Below are positions 1 through 8,752 of a stretch of 50,256 nucleotides of DNA, piece by piece. Numbering within the stretch: position 1 is the stretch's first letter; the number at the start of each line of letters is the position of its first letter. The notes under the pieces are model-generated. The model made no database searches. It worked only from the letters and a program-made list of their open reading frames with translations, and was not told the DNA's origin. Origin of the DNA: Mariniblastus sp. (GTDB lineage Bacteria; Planctomycetota; Planctomycetia; Pirellulales; Pirellulaceae); NCBI GenBank assembly GCA_023300235.1, contig JALZWN010000063.1:1-50256 (forward strand), read 5' to 3'. A program made the position numbers and the translations under genes.

Positions 1-227
1 CGGGGAACTTCCGGACGGCCTGAACTCTGGCGAGCCCAGCTACCTGTTCGGTTTGACGGACCTTCATTCGATGGACGCCGAACGAAGGAAATCCCGCAAA
101 TCTCACGGTGGAACCATGTGCCCGGGCCACCCAGCGGATCGCATAATCGTTGCAGATACGACAGCCGAAAAGGATTGGGCTCGGAAAGTCCCCGTAGCCG
201 ATATAATTTTCTGCCAAGTCTGCTGCG

Positions 228-1601
228 ATGTCGCTTTTGGTTGCGACCGATGGACAACTCAACTCTGGACCCCTCATGCTCGACGCGCTTCCCTTTGCCC
301 TACAAATGCTGATCCTCGGCGCGATCGGGCTGGTGATAGGTGTGCTGATCAACTGGGCGATCTACGCTTGGACGTTCTTCGAGATTCGGCGGATCAGCCC
401 GTGGATGAAGCTGCCCGAGGACAATCAAGCGGAAAAAAAACTATCGCCGCGGAGGACGCTGGATTACGTCCCGATCATTGGCTGGCCGGGTAGGGCACGA
501 GACAAAACGGCCTTCGGACGCGGGTTCTGGATCCGACCAATGCTGATCGAGCTGGTGTGGATGATCGGCTTGCCCTGGTTTTATCTGTGGCTGGCTGGCG
601 GTGGGCTGGTTGGCCAAGAAATCGTGCCTAGCTGGCAAGAGACCGAAACTTGGTTTGTGCTGTACACGATTTTTCTTGCTTTGATGACGATCGGCACGTT
701 CATTGACTTTGACGAGAAGATGATCCCAGATTCGGTGACGCTGCCGGGAACGCTGATCGCACTGTTGGTGGCAGCGATTGCTCCTTGGTCGCGTTTGCCG
801 GAGTTCGTTAAGGGGGGACTGGGCGGCGAGTCGTTGCGTTCGATCACTCATCTTTACCCCGATCAGACGCCGCCAGTCGCGGGAACGTGGCAAGAACTGG
901 CGATCGGGCTGGCGATCTTTGCGATCTGGGTCTGGGCGCTGCTGCCGAAGATTTCGGTCTGGTACTACGGCTGGGGGACTTCGATTCGGTTCATGTACGC
1001 CCATGCGTTTCGGCCCAAACGAAAAACGGTTTGCTCGCTGCGAACCCAAACTCGGTCGCTGCCGGGGGTGACCTTGTTCTTGAGCCTGCTGCTACTGGCG
1101 GGAATCGCAGCGATTGTGCTGGCTTGGCTCGGCTTGCCGGCGGTCAACTGGCAGAGCCTCTACGGATCTTTGCAAGGACTGGCTTTTGGCGGCACGTTGA
1201 TTTGGTCGATCCGGATCGTCGGCACCTTTGCCTTGCAGCGCGAAGCGATGGGCTTTGGCGACGTCACGTTGATGGCGATGATCGGAGCCACGCTGGGCTG
1301 GCAAGCGACCTTGGTTTCGTTCGTGGCTGCGATGTTTGTGGTGATCCTGGGGCTGGTGATTCAGCTGATCATTACTCGTAGCCAAGAACTAGCCTTTGGG
1401 CCTTATCTGTGCATGGGAGCCGCGATTGCGATCTTCCGCTGGGACGGGCTGTGGTCGGCCAGTTTTCGTGGTGTGTTTCAACTGGGGCCTGCTATTTGGG
1501 CGATTCTGGGATCGTCACTGATCCTGATGGCCGTGATGTTGCTCGGCCTGCAATGGATCAAAACGCTGTTCGGGCTTGCCGGGCCGATGGAAAAAGAATA
1601 A
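228..1601 (+). CDS. Prepilin peptidase (A24 family aspartic protease)
   Basis: Inner-membrane aspartic peptidase that would cleave (and in classical members N-methylate) type IV pilin or type II secretion pseudopilin leaders. The protein has 457 residues and many hydrophobic segments (about 20-45, 103-125, 143-160, 172-187, 225-250, 280-305 and several after). Both catalytic aspartate motifs of the family are visible: D160-F-D-E-K-M-I-P-D168 and G342-F-G-D345. The N-terminal cytoplasmic domain has the expected shape (GW...RP..IE around 85-110) but lacks the CxxC pairs of classical PilD/GspO enzymes, so the zinc site is missing. It is longer than usual (about 250-300 residues). The start at 228 is preferred by length; an in-frame ATG at 273 sits just before the first membrane segment and is possible. 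No pilin genes are adjacent. Confidence 0.88.
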   Translation: MSLLVATDGQLNSGPLMLDALPFALQMLILGAIGLVIGVLINWAIYAWTFFEIRRISPWMKLPEDNQAEKKLSPRRTLDYVPIIGWPGRARDKTAFGRGFWIRPMLIELVWMIGLPWFYLWLAGGGLVGQEIVPSWQETETWFVLYTIFLALMTIGTFIDFDEKMIPDSVTLPGTLIALLVAAIAPWSRLPEFVKGGLGGESLRSITHLYPDQTPPVAGTWQELAIGLAIFAIWVWALLPKISVWYYGWGTSIRFMYAHAFRPKRKTVCSLRTQTRSLPGVTLFLSLLLLAGIAAIVLAWLGLPAVNWQSLYGSLQGLAFGGTLIWSIRIVGTFALQREAMGFGDVTLMAMIGATLGWQATLVSFVAAMFVVILGLVIQLIITRSQELAFGPYLCMGAAIAIFRWDGLWSASFRGVFQLGPAIWAILGSSLILMAVMLLGLQWIKTLFGLAGPMEKE

Positions 1602-1804
1602 CCAAGCCGCAAGTTGATCCGCCTTGGCGGTAGCCGGCGACGGCCCACGCTGAACTTGATATTCCAATTATTTGCCATACCAATTGGACCGGCCCAAAAA
1701 CGCCAAAACGCCAAAACGCCGCCACCGCAAAAGCGGCTACAATCTAGCTGCACGATCGTCTCGTTCAACTCAACCAACACTAGCCATCGTTCGACATTAA
1801 AAGC

Positions 1805-2308
1805 ATGCCCTCCGATCCAACCGCCAACGAAACTCCCGATCACCCAGCTGTCAAAATATGGGTTGATGCGGATGCCTGTCCGGTCGCGGTTCGCGAGATC
1901 ATTTTCCGCGTGGCCAAGCGGTTGCGAATCCAAACCACGCTCGTCGCCAACCAGACGCTACGAGTCCCACCGGTCGAGTTCATTCGAGCGATCACGGTTC
2001 CCGATGGTGCCGACGTGGCCGACCACGAGATCGTGAAGATGTGCGAGGCCGATGATTTGGTCATCACCAACGACATTCCCTTGGCTTCCCGCGTGGTCAC
2101 CAAAGGTGCTACGGCGATCGGCATGCGAGGCCAATTGTTCGACGACGCGACGGTGCATGGTCGTCTCGCGTCGCGAAATCTAATGGAGCAACTCCGCGCT
2201 GCGGGCTTGGACACTAAAGGCCCTAAGCCGCTGGCCGCCAAAGACGTACAGAGCTTTGCCAATCAGCTGGATCGAATCCTGACTCGGCTGATGAAGAAGA
2301 AAAAGTAA
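1805..2308 (+). CDS. yaiI: UPF0178 / YaiI-YqxD family protein (DUF188)
   Basis: Small soluble protein of 167 residues from the widespread YaiI/YqxD family, whose biochemical role is not established; the fold is PIN-like, so a nuclease role has been suggested. The family signature VDADACPV lies at residues 19-26, followed by the conserved pattern around VANQTLRVP (about 53-61), the middle D-A-D-D-L-V-I-T-N-D-I-P segment (about 80-91), and the G-x-R-G motif (about 109). Length is typical for the family. It follows the prepilin peptidase by about 200 bases and converges with the lipoprotein gene on the other strand, so it is probably transcribed alone. Confidence 0.88.
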   Translation: MPSDPTANETPDHPAVKIWVDADACPVAVREIIFRVAKRLRIQTTLVANQTLRVPPVEFIRAITVPDGADVADHEIVKMCEADDLVITNDIPLASRVVTKGATAIGMRGQLFDDATVHGRLASRNLMEQLRAAGLDTKGPKPLAAKDVQSFANQLDRILTRLMKKKK

Positions 2309-2361
2309 CGGTGGCGATTTGGCCTCGCCCCGCTTTCCGCCGACGACAGGCTGACAACACC

Positions 2362-3615
2362 CTACGTTCCGTCGAACGTCTCTGGGTAGATCACCAACTC
2401 GATCCGGCGATTAGGGCTCACACCATTTGCGATGGCTTGGCTATGCCGAGGCCGATTGCTGCCCATGGCCATCGTGAACAATTGGTTTCGCGGCACGCCC
2501 ATTGCGACCAAGCGATCGAAGACGGCGAGTGCCTGAGTGGCGGTTAGCTGGTGGTGCGAAGTCGTGGCAGGGTTGAGCTGCGTGCCGTCCCAGTGGGCTT
2601 CGATGCCGACGATTTGCTTCGAGAAGTTTTGCCGAACCGCACCGACGATGCCTTGCAGCACCGGTAGCTGCGTTGGCTGTAACTGGTAAGTGCCCGGCAC
2701 AAACATGTTGTCCGAAGGGAATTCGATTCGAATTACGTCGCCGTCCAAACGAGCTTGTCCGCCAGGAATATTGATTTCGTTTAGTCGTTGCAGCAGCGTA
2801 TTGTTGGCTCGAAGGCTGGCTGCAGGCAGCGTTGCAGCGCCTCCGCCGGCAAAGCCTGCTTGTGCAAAACGAGCCCCATTGACGTTCGGGTTCTGCCCGA
2901 ATTCCGAACGCCGGGCTTCGGCAAGCTGTTGCTGAAGCTGCTGGATTTGTTGGCCTTGTTGCGATACCTGTTGGAGTTGCTGCTGAGCGGTGGCAAGCTG
3001 CTGAGCCGACCCTTGTCGCTCGAGATCGAACTGCTGAATTTGGCTGGAACTATCGGCGAGCTGCTGCTTGAGCGTTTGACCGTAGCTTTCGGACAGCTGT
3101 AGTTTCTGTTTAAGAGACGCAACTTCGGTGTTAAGCAATTGATTGTCGGTGTCGTATGCGGTCAAACGTTGGTTCAGGCTGCCGACCTGTGAGGCCAATT
3201 GGTTTTGACCTAGGCTTTGGTTTTGACCTAGGCTTTGGTTTTGCGAGTAGGCTTGCAGGTTCAGATTCGGTTGTTGCAAACCCGTGCTGCCGCTGCCGAG
3301 GTTTGAGTAGCCTCCGTTATTTGCCACGCTACCAGTGGGCCCGAACAGCCGTCCGCTTTGTCCGCTGGCCGATCGATCGCCAAAAACGCTCTGCCCAAAA
3401 CCGCCCGAAAATCCTGGCGAGTTGGAGGCGACGTTATTATTTCGATTGAACAAACCACCGCCACCGAACAAACCACCGCCGCTACCAAAAACAGCTGGCG
3501 CATTATTACTTACTGGCCGGCACCCGCTTGAGACGAGCAGTAAAAACGCGACCAAGCCCGTAAAAACAAGCCTTGCAATGGCGTGAAAGGTTCTGTTTGA
3601 GAGACGAGAATTCAT
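2362..3615 (-). CDS. Lipoprotein with Gln-rich coiled coil and OmpA-like C-terminal domain
   Basis: Predicted envelope lipoprotein of 417 residues. A hydrophobic signal (residues 11-30) ends in the lipobox-like V-S-S-G-C with the lipidated cysteine at 32. A Gly/Asn-rich stretch (about 35-110) follows, then a long Gln-rich coiled coil (about 125-245; runs such as QQLQQVSQQGQQIQQLQQQL) and a C-terminal OmpA-like peptidoglycan-binding domain (about 290-412), recognised by the I-E-A-H-W-D, L-T-A-T-Q-A and N-R-R-I-E-L-V-I positions that match I-E-G-H-T-D, L-S-x-x-R-A and N-R-R-V-E in OmpA/Pal. The likely role is anchoring or spacing the outer envelope to peptidoglycan. The substrate-binding domain is divergent, so peptidoglycan binding is inference. 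Confidence 0.78.
   Translation of the reverse strand: MNSRLSNRTFHAIARLVFTGLVAFLLLVSSGCRPVSNNAPAVFGSGGGLFGGGGLFNRNNNVASNSPGFSGGFGQSVFGDRSASGQSGRLFGPTGSVANNGGYSNLGSGSTGLQQPNLNLQAYSQNQSLGQNQSLGQNQLASQVGSLNQRLTAYDTDNQLLNTEVASLKQKLQLSESYGQTLKQQLADSSSQIQQFDLERQGSAQQLATAQQQLQQVSQQGQQIQQLQQQLAEARRSEFGQNPNVNGARFAQAGFAGGGAATLPAASLRANNTLLQRLNEINIPGGQARLDGDVIRIEFPSDNMFVPGTYQLQPTQLPVLQGIVGAVRQNFSKQIVGIEAHWDGTQLNPATTSHHQLTATQALAVFDRLVAMGVPRNQLFTMAMGSNRPRHSQAIANGVSPNRRIELVIYPETFDGT
3201..3243. repeat. 18-bp tandem repeat inside the lipoprotein gene
   Basis: The unit GGTTTTGACCTAGGCTTT occurs at 3201-3218 and again without mismatch at 3219-3236, followed by the first seven bases of a third copy. On the minus strand it encodes Q-S-L-G-Q-N repeats at the edge of the coiled coil. 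The perfect copies point to recent slippage or duplication. Confidence 0.9.
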
Positions 3616-3825
3616 AGCAACACCTGAACGCTTACGGTCCGGAGCAGAAAATAGGAGGAATTTTTCGGACTTTAGAGATTTAGCCTAAAGGGGTAAAGCT
3701 CAATGCTGAATCAAATATTCCCGTTTAAAACGCAACTTCTGGAGCCTTTTGCAAAACTCAGTGGCATCTTCTGACGAAAAAATCACTGCATGAACCAAGA
3801 GATTAAAAATCTCTCTGTTTTCATA

Positions 3826-3853
3826 TTGCGGGGCATAAGTATTTAGATATATT
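3826..3853 (+). promoter_or_regulatory. Candidate sigma70-type promoter for the tRNA-tuf operon
   Basis: TTGCGG (3826-3831) and TATATT (3848-3853) are separated by 16 bases and lie about 20 bases before the first tRNA, which fits a short processed leader. The call rests on position and consensus match only. A small stem, AGAGATT/AATCTCT (3798-3814), lies just upstream. Confidence 0.45.
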
Positions 3854-3871
3854 TACGCCTCCAATTTAGAT

Positions 3872-3945
3872 GCCGATGTAGCTCAGCTGGTTAGAGCAGC
3901 TGTTTTGTAAACAGCAGGTCGTGGGTTCGAATCCCTCCATCGGCT
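3872..3945 (+). tRNA. tRNA-Thr (anticodon UGU)
   Basis: A 74-base cloverleaf: acceptor GCCGATG/CATCGGC with discriminator T at 3945, a D arm with GCTCAGCTGGTTAGAGC, anticodon stem GCTGT/ACAGC around TTTGTAA (anticodon TGT), and a T arm with GTTCGAATC. CCA is not encoded. It is the first of four tRNAs before tuf and is the counterpart of E. coli thrU. Confidence 0.97.
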
Positions 3946-4024
3946 TTGCTTTGGTTTTTTCAGTGAAAGGCTTGTGAAAGCAAGCGTTGCACAGAGAAGG
4001 CTAAAAGCATTTAGAATTTGATTT

Positions 4025-4106
4025 GGGGGGGTACCGAAGCGGTCAAACGGGACAGACTGTAAATCTGTTGGCTCTGCCTTCGCAGGTTCGAATCCTGCTC
4101 CCCCCA
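4025..4106 (+). tRNA. tRNA-Tyr (anticodon GUA)
   Basis: An 82-base class II tRNA with a long variable arm. The acceptor is seven G's (4025-4031) pairing with TCCCCCC, with discriminator A at 4106. The anticodon stem ACAGA/TCTGT encloses CTGTAAA (anticodon GTA); the T stem is GCAGG/CCTGC. CCA is not encoded. Counterpart of tyrU. Confidence 0.97.
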
Positions 4107-4298
4107 CTTTTTTTCTTTTTTTATTGGATCAATCACCAATTGAATTTTCGCTCGGCCAAAACCGGGTAGTCGAAGTGCTAAGCCGGAAAATGATCCGGTT
4201 TTTTGTATTTTCTGGCTGGTTGTCATTGGTGAACTTGTTGATTTTGGTATTCTATCGGCCTGCCGGTAGGACCGATCGGCAGTCACGGATATAGAACA

Positions 4299-4371
<73 letters not shown>

Positions 4372-4417
4372 GCTGAGTCGAAACGGTTTTCAAGAACCGC
4401 AGAGGCTTGAGCGATTC

Positions 4418-4489
<72 letters not shown>

Positions 4490-4499
4490 CTGTTATGGT

Positions 4500-4549
4500 T
4501 CGGCCAAGTTGAAGTGTTCGCAGTGAACACCGCATGCTCGGCCGGTTTT
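4500..4549 (+). promoter_or_regulatory. Hairpin with T-run between the tRNAs and tuf (possible attenuator)
   Basis: An outer pair CGGCC (4501-4505)/GGCCG (4540-4544) encloses an inner stem GTGTTC/GAACAC (4514-4519, 4525-4530) with a 5-base loop. TTTT follows at 4546-4549. It lies 46 bases before tuf and could limit read-through from the tRNAs or mark a processing point. Role is inferred. Confidence 0.4.
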
Positions 4550-4595
4550 AGCTTGGTTATGAAATTAGAATAAAGAAGACAGGTAGTAAAAAGGT

Positions 4596-5789
4596 ATGGC
4601 CAAGGAAGAATTTAAGCGGACAAAACCGCACGTTAACGTCGGAACCATTGGGCACATTGACCATGGTAAAACTACGACCACCGCAGCGATCCTTGCTGTC
4701 CAAGCCGCGAAGGGCCTGGCCGAAGCAAAGAACTACTCGGATATCGCCAAGGGCGGTACCGTTCGTGACGAAACTAAGACCGTGACCATCGCGGTAGCTC
4801 ACGTTGAATACGAAAGTGACAACCGTCACTATGCACACATTGACTGCCCGGGTCACGCTGACTTTGTCAAGAACATGATTACTGGTGCCGCCCAGATGGA
4901 CGGTGCGATCTTGGTCGTGTCTGCTGCTGACGGCCCGATGCCTCAGACAAAAGAGCACGTTCTTTTGGCTCGCCAAGTTGACGTTCCTGCCTTGGTTGTC
5001 TTCCTGAACAAGTGCGACCTAGTCGACGACGAAGAGTTGTTGGAATTGGTCGAAATGGAAGTTCGTGAACTGCTTGGCAAGTACGACTTCGATGAAGATG
5101 CACCAATCGTTCGCGGTTCAGCTCTTCCTGCATTGCAGAACCCAAGCGACGAAGCAGCTGGTGCTTGCATCGGCGAACTAATGAAGGCTATCGACGCTCA
5201 CGTTCCAGAGCCTAAGCGAGAAGAAGACAAGCCATTCCTAATGGCGATCGAAGACGTCTTCTCAATCGAAGGTCGCGGTACTGTAGCAACCGGTCGTATC
5301 GAACGCGGTGTGATCAAAACAGGCGAAGAAGTTGCGATCATCGGCCTAGAAGCCGAGCCACGTTTGACAACCTGCACAGGTGTTGAAATGTTCCGCAAGA
5401 TCCTAGACCAAGGTCAAGCCGGAGACAACGTTGGTATCCTTCTTCGTGGTGTTAAGCGTGAAGACATCCAACGTGGTCAGGTTTTGGCCAAGCCAAACTC
5501 GATCACACCTCACGCTAAGTTCGAAGCAGAGATCTACTGCTTGAGCAAAGACGAAGGTGGACGCCACACTCCATTCTTCAGCGGATACCGCCCACAGTTT
5601 TACTTCCGTACTACGGACGTAACTGGCACGGCGAACCTGTCAGACGCAGAAATGTGCATGCCAGGCGACAACGTCAAGATCAACGTTGAGCTACAGAAGC
5701 CAATCGCGATGGATGACGGCGTGCGTTTCGCCATTCGCGAAGGTGGCCGTACCGTCGGATCAGGCGTTGTCACAAAGATCGTCGACTAG
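4596..5789 (+). CDS. tuf: Elongation factor Tu
   Basis: GTPase that delivers aminoacyl-tRNA to the ribosomal A site. At 397 residues it has normal length, with the P loop G-H-I-D-H-G-K-T-T (19-27), G3 D-C-P-G-H (about 83-87), G4 N-K-C-D (about 138-141) and the domain 3 motif [13 protein letters not shown] near the C-terminus. The unusual part is switch I: residues 61-66 read K-T-V-T-I-A where almost all bacteria have R-G-I-T-I-N, and the preceding loop is GGTVRDET instead of a PEEKA-like segment. The Mg-binding Thr (T64) is kept. The gene directly follows four tRNAs, like E. coli tufB, and is followed by a hairpin and tRNA-Trp. No second tuf is seen in the window. Confidence 0.98.
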   Translation: MAKEEFKRTKPHVNVGTIGHIDHGKTTTTAAILAVQAAKGLAEAKNYSDIAKGGTVRDETKTVTIAVAHVEYESDNRHYAHIDCPGHADFVKNMITGAAQMDGAILVVSAADGPMPQTKEHVLLARQVDVPALVVFLNKCDLVDDEELLELVEMEVRELLGKYDFDEDAPIVRGSALPALQNPSDEAAGACIGELMKAIDAHVPEPKREEDKPFLMAIEDVFSIEGRGTVATGRIERGVIKTGEEVAIIGLEAEPRLTTCTGVEMFRKILDQGQAGDNVGILLRGVKREDIQRGQVLAKPNSITPHAKFEAEIYCLSKDEGGRHTPFFSGYRPQFYFRTTDVTGTANLSDAEMCMPGDNVKINVELQKPIAMDDGVRFAIREGGRTVGSGVVTKIVD

Positions 5790-5874
5790 CTCGGCATTAC
5801 TGCCGCCAATCTCAACTCGGCCAACAACTCTTGGTCGAGAAGCAGCATGGGTGGCAGGCTAAAACAATCAATGG

Positions 5875-5904
5875 AAAGCGTCGCGGCTCCTGTCGCGACG
5901 CTTT
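5875..5904 (+). terminator. Strong hairpin after tuf
   Basis: An 11-bp perfect stem AAAGCGTCGCG (5875-5885)/CGCGACGCTTT (5894-5904) with an 8-base loop, about 85 bases after the tuf stop. The T's are within the 3' arm and no longer T-run follows, so it may be a terminator or an RNA-stabilising 3' end. Confidence 0.6.
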
Positions 5905-6024
5905 GCCATGATTATAGGGAGTTATTTGCTGATTTGGGCTTGGCGATTTTCAGATTTCGCTTATCGTACCGGGCTCAATTGGCTGGCCGAATTCGGCAGG
6001 CCGGAAATCCGGTGATCAAATCAT

Positions 6025-6100
6025 AGGGGTGTAGCTCAATTGGTAGAGCACTGGTTTCCAAAACCAGCGGTTGCGGGTTCAAGTCCCTCCGCCCCTGCCA
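6025..6100 (+). tRNA. tRNA-Trp (anticodon CCA), 3' CCA encoded
   Basis: The body is 6025-6097 with acceptor AGGGGTG/CGCCCCT and discriminator G. The anticodon stem CTGGT/ACCAG encloses TTCCAAA, anticodon CCA. Unlike the four tRNAs upstream, the terminal CCA is encoded (6098-6100). Its position just before secE-nusG matches the tRNA-Trp-secE arrangement found in many bacteria. Confidence 0.97.
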
Positions 6101-6209
6101 TTTGAGGAAGGTGTGGTGTCTTGCGTTTGCTTGATGCCGGTTTGTTGCAGCAGGGTTGCTGCGACAGGTCAAAGGATTGATCTTAGAAGCGTAACCAAAA
6201 AGGGTTGTC

Positions 6210-6701
6210 ATGAGTTCGTTAGCAAATCAAAAGAAAACAGAAGGCGCCAAGGCTAGTTTCTGGCCTGAGCTGTTTCGTTTTGACTTATATAAGCCAAGCC
6301 AAGGCCGCATCGTGCGACAAGTGACCTTCGTCACCATCGCATTGCTGGGTTGCCTGGTAGCTTGGGAGTTGCAGCGAGCATTTTTTTCAAACTCACTTGC
6401 CAGCTACGGCGGCATGGCCTTGATCGCCGCGGCGATCATCTGGATCGGCTTTCGCCTGGTAAGCTACTCGACGTTCGCAAACTTCCTGATTGCGGTCGAA
6501 GCAGAGATGAACAAGGTTTCTTGGCCCAACGGCCAGCAGCTTTGGCGTTCGTCAGTTGTTGTGATGTTTGTGATTTTCGCTCTCGCGGCGTTCTTGTTCT
6601 TGTTTGATGCAATCTGGACAGCAGTCTTCGAGCTCATCGGAATCCGCTACTCAGGTGGCGGCATGGTCGACACTATCCTTAGAACGATCGGCTTGCGGTA
6701 A
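6210..6701 (+). CDS. secE: Preprotein translocase subunit SecE
   Basis: Small clamp subunit of the SecYEG channel. The protein has 163 residues with three hydrophobic segments (about 38-56, 66-84 and 114-138), like the long proteobacterial form rather than the single-span 60-residue form. The family signature A-E-M-N-K-V-S-W-P (98-106) precedes the last membrane segment, as expected for the amphipathic helix and conserved WP. About 12 extra residues follow the last span. It is five bases upstream of nusG, so the two are almost certainly co-transcribed. Confidence 0.95.
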   Translation: MSSLANQKKTEGAKASFWPELFRFDLYKPSQGRIVRQVTFVTIALLGCLVAWELQRAFFSNSLASYGGMALIAAAIIWIGFRLVSYSTFANFLIAVEAEMNKVSWPNGQQLWRSSVVVMFVIFALAAFLFLFDAIWTAVFELIGIRYSGGGMVDTILRTIGLR

Positions 6702-6706
6702 CCTCA

Positions 6707-7474
6707 ATGTCAACCGACGAAATCAATCCAGAATTCCCCCAGGGCTCGACTTCGGACGAAGTTCTTGACCAAGCTACGCCAGTTCCGACTGAAGAGGTGG
6801 ATGAGTTTGGCTTTACGGCGGACGAACTGGTCGATGACGAAGATGAAGACGACGAAGGCGACGAAGACGTTTCCCCGATCGATGAGTTTGTTGACGAATC
6901 TTCCGTTCCCGACGAGAACGAAGAAATCGAGATGAATTGGTACATCTTGAAGGTTCAAGTGAACCGCGAGAGAACCATTTGCGAACAACTTAAGCGTCGA
7001 GTTTCCGTCGGTGGACTAGAACGCTACTTTGGCGACATCGTTGTCCCCACCGAAGACGTTCGGGAGTTCAACAAGGCTGGCAAGCAGCGTGTGGTCAAGC
7101 GAAAGCTTTACCCAGGCTATGTGGTTGTGCACATGGCGATTAATGACGAGTCTTGGTTCTTGGTGCGAGAGACATCAGGAATTGGCGACTTCACTGGTTC
7201 ATCTGGCAAACCAGCACCTCTTTCACCCGAAGAGATTGCTCGGATCCTAGCGACCAGCCGACCTCCCGAAGAAGAGGACGGAGAAGAGAAAATCAAAACA
7301 GCGATCCCGTTTACCGTTGGTCAACGAGTTCGCGTCAAGGAAGGGTACTTCCAGAACCACGAAGGCGACGTTTCGTCCATCGACGAACGAAACGGCCGCA
7401 TCGAGGTAATGATCAATATTTTCGGCCGCCCGAACCCAGTCGAACTGGATCACTGGCACGTAGAAAAAGTATAA
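6707..7474 (+). CDS. nusG: Transcription termination/antitermination factor NusG, with acidic N-terminal extension
   Basis: RNA polymerase-associated factor that bridges to Rho or the ribosome. The canonical protein begins at M76 (ATG at 6932, M-N-W-Y-I-L-K-V), with the NGN domain at about 76-175 and a KOW domain at about 200-255 (F-T-V-G-Q-R-V-R-V-K-E-G). Ahead of it is a 75-residue, strongly acidic extension rich in Asp/Glu (for example DDEDEDDEGDEDV). The upstream ATG at 6707 is preferred because the frame is open, the composition is protein-like and secE ends at 6701, leaving no room for another gene. Starting at 6932 would leave 230 bases of unexplained open frame. Confidence 0.93.
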   Translation: MSTDEINPEFPQGSTSDEVLDQATPVPTEEVDEFGFTADELVDDEDEDDEGDEDVSPIDEFVDESSVPDENEEIEMNWYILKVQVNRERTICEQLKRRVSVGGLERYFGDIVVPTEDVREFNKAGKQRVVKRKLYPGYVVVHMAINDESWFLVRETSGIGDFTGSSGKPAPLSPEEIARILATSRPPEEEDGEEKIKTAIPFTVGQRVRVKEGYFQNHEGDVSSIDERNGRIEVMINIFGRPNPVELDHWHVEKV

Positions 7475-7539
7475 CCAACCGGACGATGGCGACTCAGCGG
7501 GTCGCATTTCAGACGGTGTAACGATATATAGTTGAAATC

Positions 7540-7965
7540 ATGGCGAAGCAAGTAACAGGTGAAGCAAAGTTCCAAGTCCCCGGTGGTCAAGCCACTCCGG
7601 CGCCTCCGGTTGGTACTTCGCTCGGTAAATTCGGTATCAACCTGGGCCAGTTCGTCCAGCAGTTCAACGACCGAACCAAAGAATACAACGGAACTCCGAT
7701 TCCAGTCATCGTAACGGTCTACAACGATCGCTCGTTTGACTTTGTCACTAAGAGCCCTCCTGCGGCCTCAATGCTTAAGCAAGCAGCGGGCATCGCCAAA
7801 GGTTCTGGCGTTCCTAACCTCCAAAAGGTTGCCAAAGTCACGATGAAGCAGGTCGAAGAGATCTGTGAAAAGAAGATGGAAGACCTGAACGCACGGGATC
7901 TTGAGCATGCCACACGCATGATCATGGGTACCGCTCGTAGCATGGGCATCGAAATCGAAGGCTAG
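7540..7965 (+). CDS. rplK: 50S ribosomal protein L11
   Basis: Component of the GTPase-associated centre on 23S rRNA. The protein has 141 residues, the usual length. The N-terminal domain has the conserved P-A-P-P-V-G proline pair that binds thiostrepton-class antibiotics in other bacteria (about 21-26), and the C-terminal rRNA-binding domain shows G-S-G-V-P-N and G-T-A-R-S-M-G-I. It is 65 bases after nusG and heads the ribosomal L11-L1-L10-L12 set. Confidence 0.97.
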   Translation: MAKQVTGEAKFQVPGGQATPAPPVGTSLGKFGINLGQFVQQFNDRTKEYNGTPIPVIVTVYNDRSFDFVTKSPPAASMLKQAAGIAKGSGVPNLQKVAKVTMKQVEEICEKKMEDLNARDLEHATRMIMGTARSMGIEIEG

Positions 7966-8073
7966 GTTGCGGCCTTAGCCATCAGAATGGTGGCCAACGC
8001 ATCCAGAGTTAACTAGCCGGAGGGAGCGACTTTAAAAGCAGTTGTGCTTGACCTCAACACTCGAGTTTTAAAA

Positions 8074-8748
8074 ATGAAAAAATCAAAACGATACAACGAA
8101 CTTCTATCAAAAGTTCCCGAGAACCCAGTCGATCTAGAGCAAGCGATCTCGGTCCTGAAAGGATTCGAAGGGACTAAGTTTGATCAGACCATCGAAATTC
8201 ACATGCAGCTGGGCATCGACCCGAAGCAAGCCGACCAGATCGTTCGCGGATCGATTGTTCTTCCACACGGCATCGGCAAGACGCAACGCGTTGTCGTGTT
8301 CGCCAAAGACAAGGCAGCCGAAGCCGCTACTGAAGCGGGTGCGGATGAAGTTGGGCAAGAAGACCTCGCTAAGAAGATCAGCGGCGGTTGGCTAGACTTC
8401 GATGTCTGTATCGCGTCTCCAGACATGATGGGCGTCGTCGGTCCCCTTGGACGCGTCCTCGGCCCACGTAGCCTGATGCCTTCACCTCGTGCTGGCACAG
8501 TCACTCCAGATGTTGCCAAAGCTGTTAGCGAATACAAAGCCGGTAAGGTTGAGTTCCGTAACGACACCGGCGGCAACATCCACGCGGTTCTGGGAAAGCT
8601 GAGCTTTTCAGCAGACCAGATCAAAGACAACGCAGCAGCGTTTCTTGCCTACATGGACTCACTGAAGCCAGCCAGCATCAAAGGCACGTACGTCAAAGGT
8701 ATTTCGTTGACGGCAACAATGAGCCCAGGCATCTTCGTGTCTGCCTAG
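8074..8748 (+). CDS. rplA: 50S ribosomal protein L1
   Basis: Forms the mobile L1 stalk next to the ribosomal E site; in many bacteria it also represses translation of the rplK-rplA mRNA. The chosen ATG gives 224 residues starting [11 protein letters not shown], which aligns with other L1 proteins (E. coli M-A-K-L-T-K-R). A GTG at 8044 would add ten residues and cannot be excluded. Family motifs include [22 protein letters not shown] and [18 protein letters not shown] sequence lies at 8019-8026, too far from either start for normal spacing. Confidence 0.95.
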   Translation: MKKSKRYNELLSKVPENPVDLEQAISVLKGFEGTKFDQTIEIHMQLGIDPKQADQIVRGSIVLPHGIGKTQRVVVFAKDKAAEAATEAGADEVGQEDLAKKISGGWLDFDVCIASPDMMGVVGPLGRVLGPRSLMPSPRAGTVTPDVAKAVSEYKAGKVEFRNDTGGNIHAVLGKLSFSADQIKDNAAAFLAYMDSLKPASIKGTYVKGISLTATMSPGIFVSA

Positions 8749-8752
8749 TCTG

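Noticed and set aside
53-493. An open frame of 146 codons at the left edge that could be a gene
   Set aside because: It overlaps the prepilin peptidase by more than 260 bases in another frame, has no family-like motif and no ribosome-binding site.
441-1049. A long minus-strand frame inside the prepilin peptidase gene
   Set aside because: It is antisense to a gene with clear catalytic motifs and is rich in Arg/Gln/Asp as expected for a shadow frame.
8044-8073. GTG at 8044 as the rplA start
   Set aside because: The ten extra residues do not fit L1 N-termini; ATG at 8074 aligns better. It is kept as an alternative.
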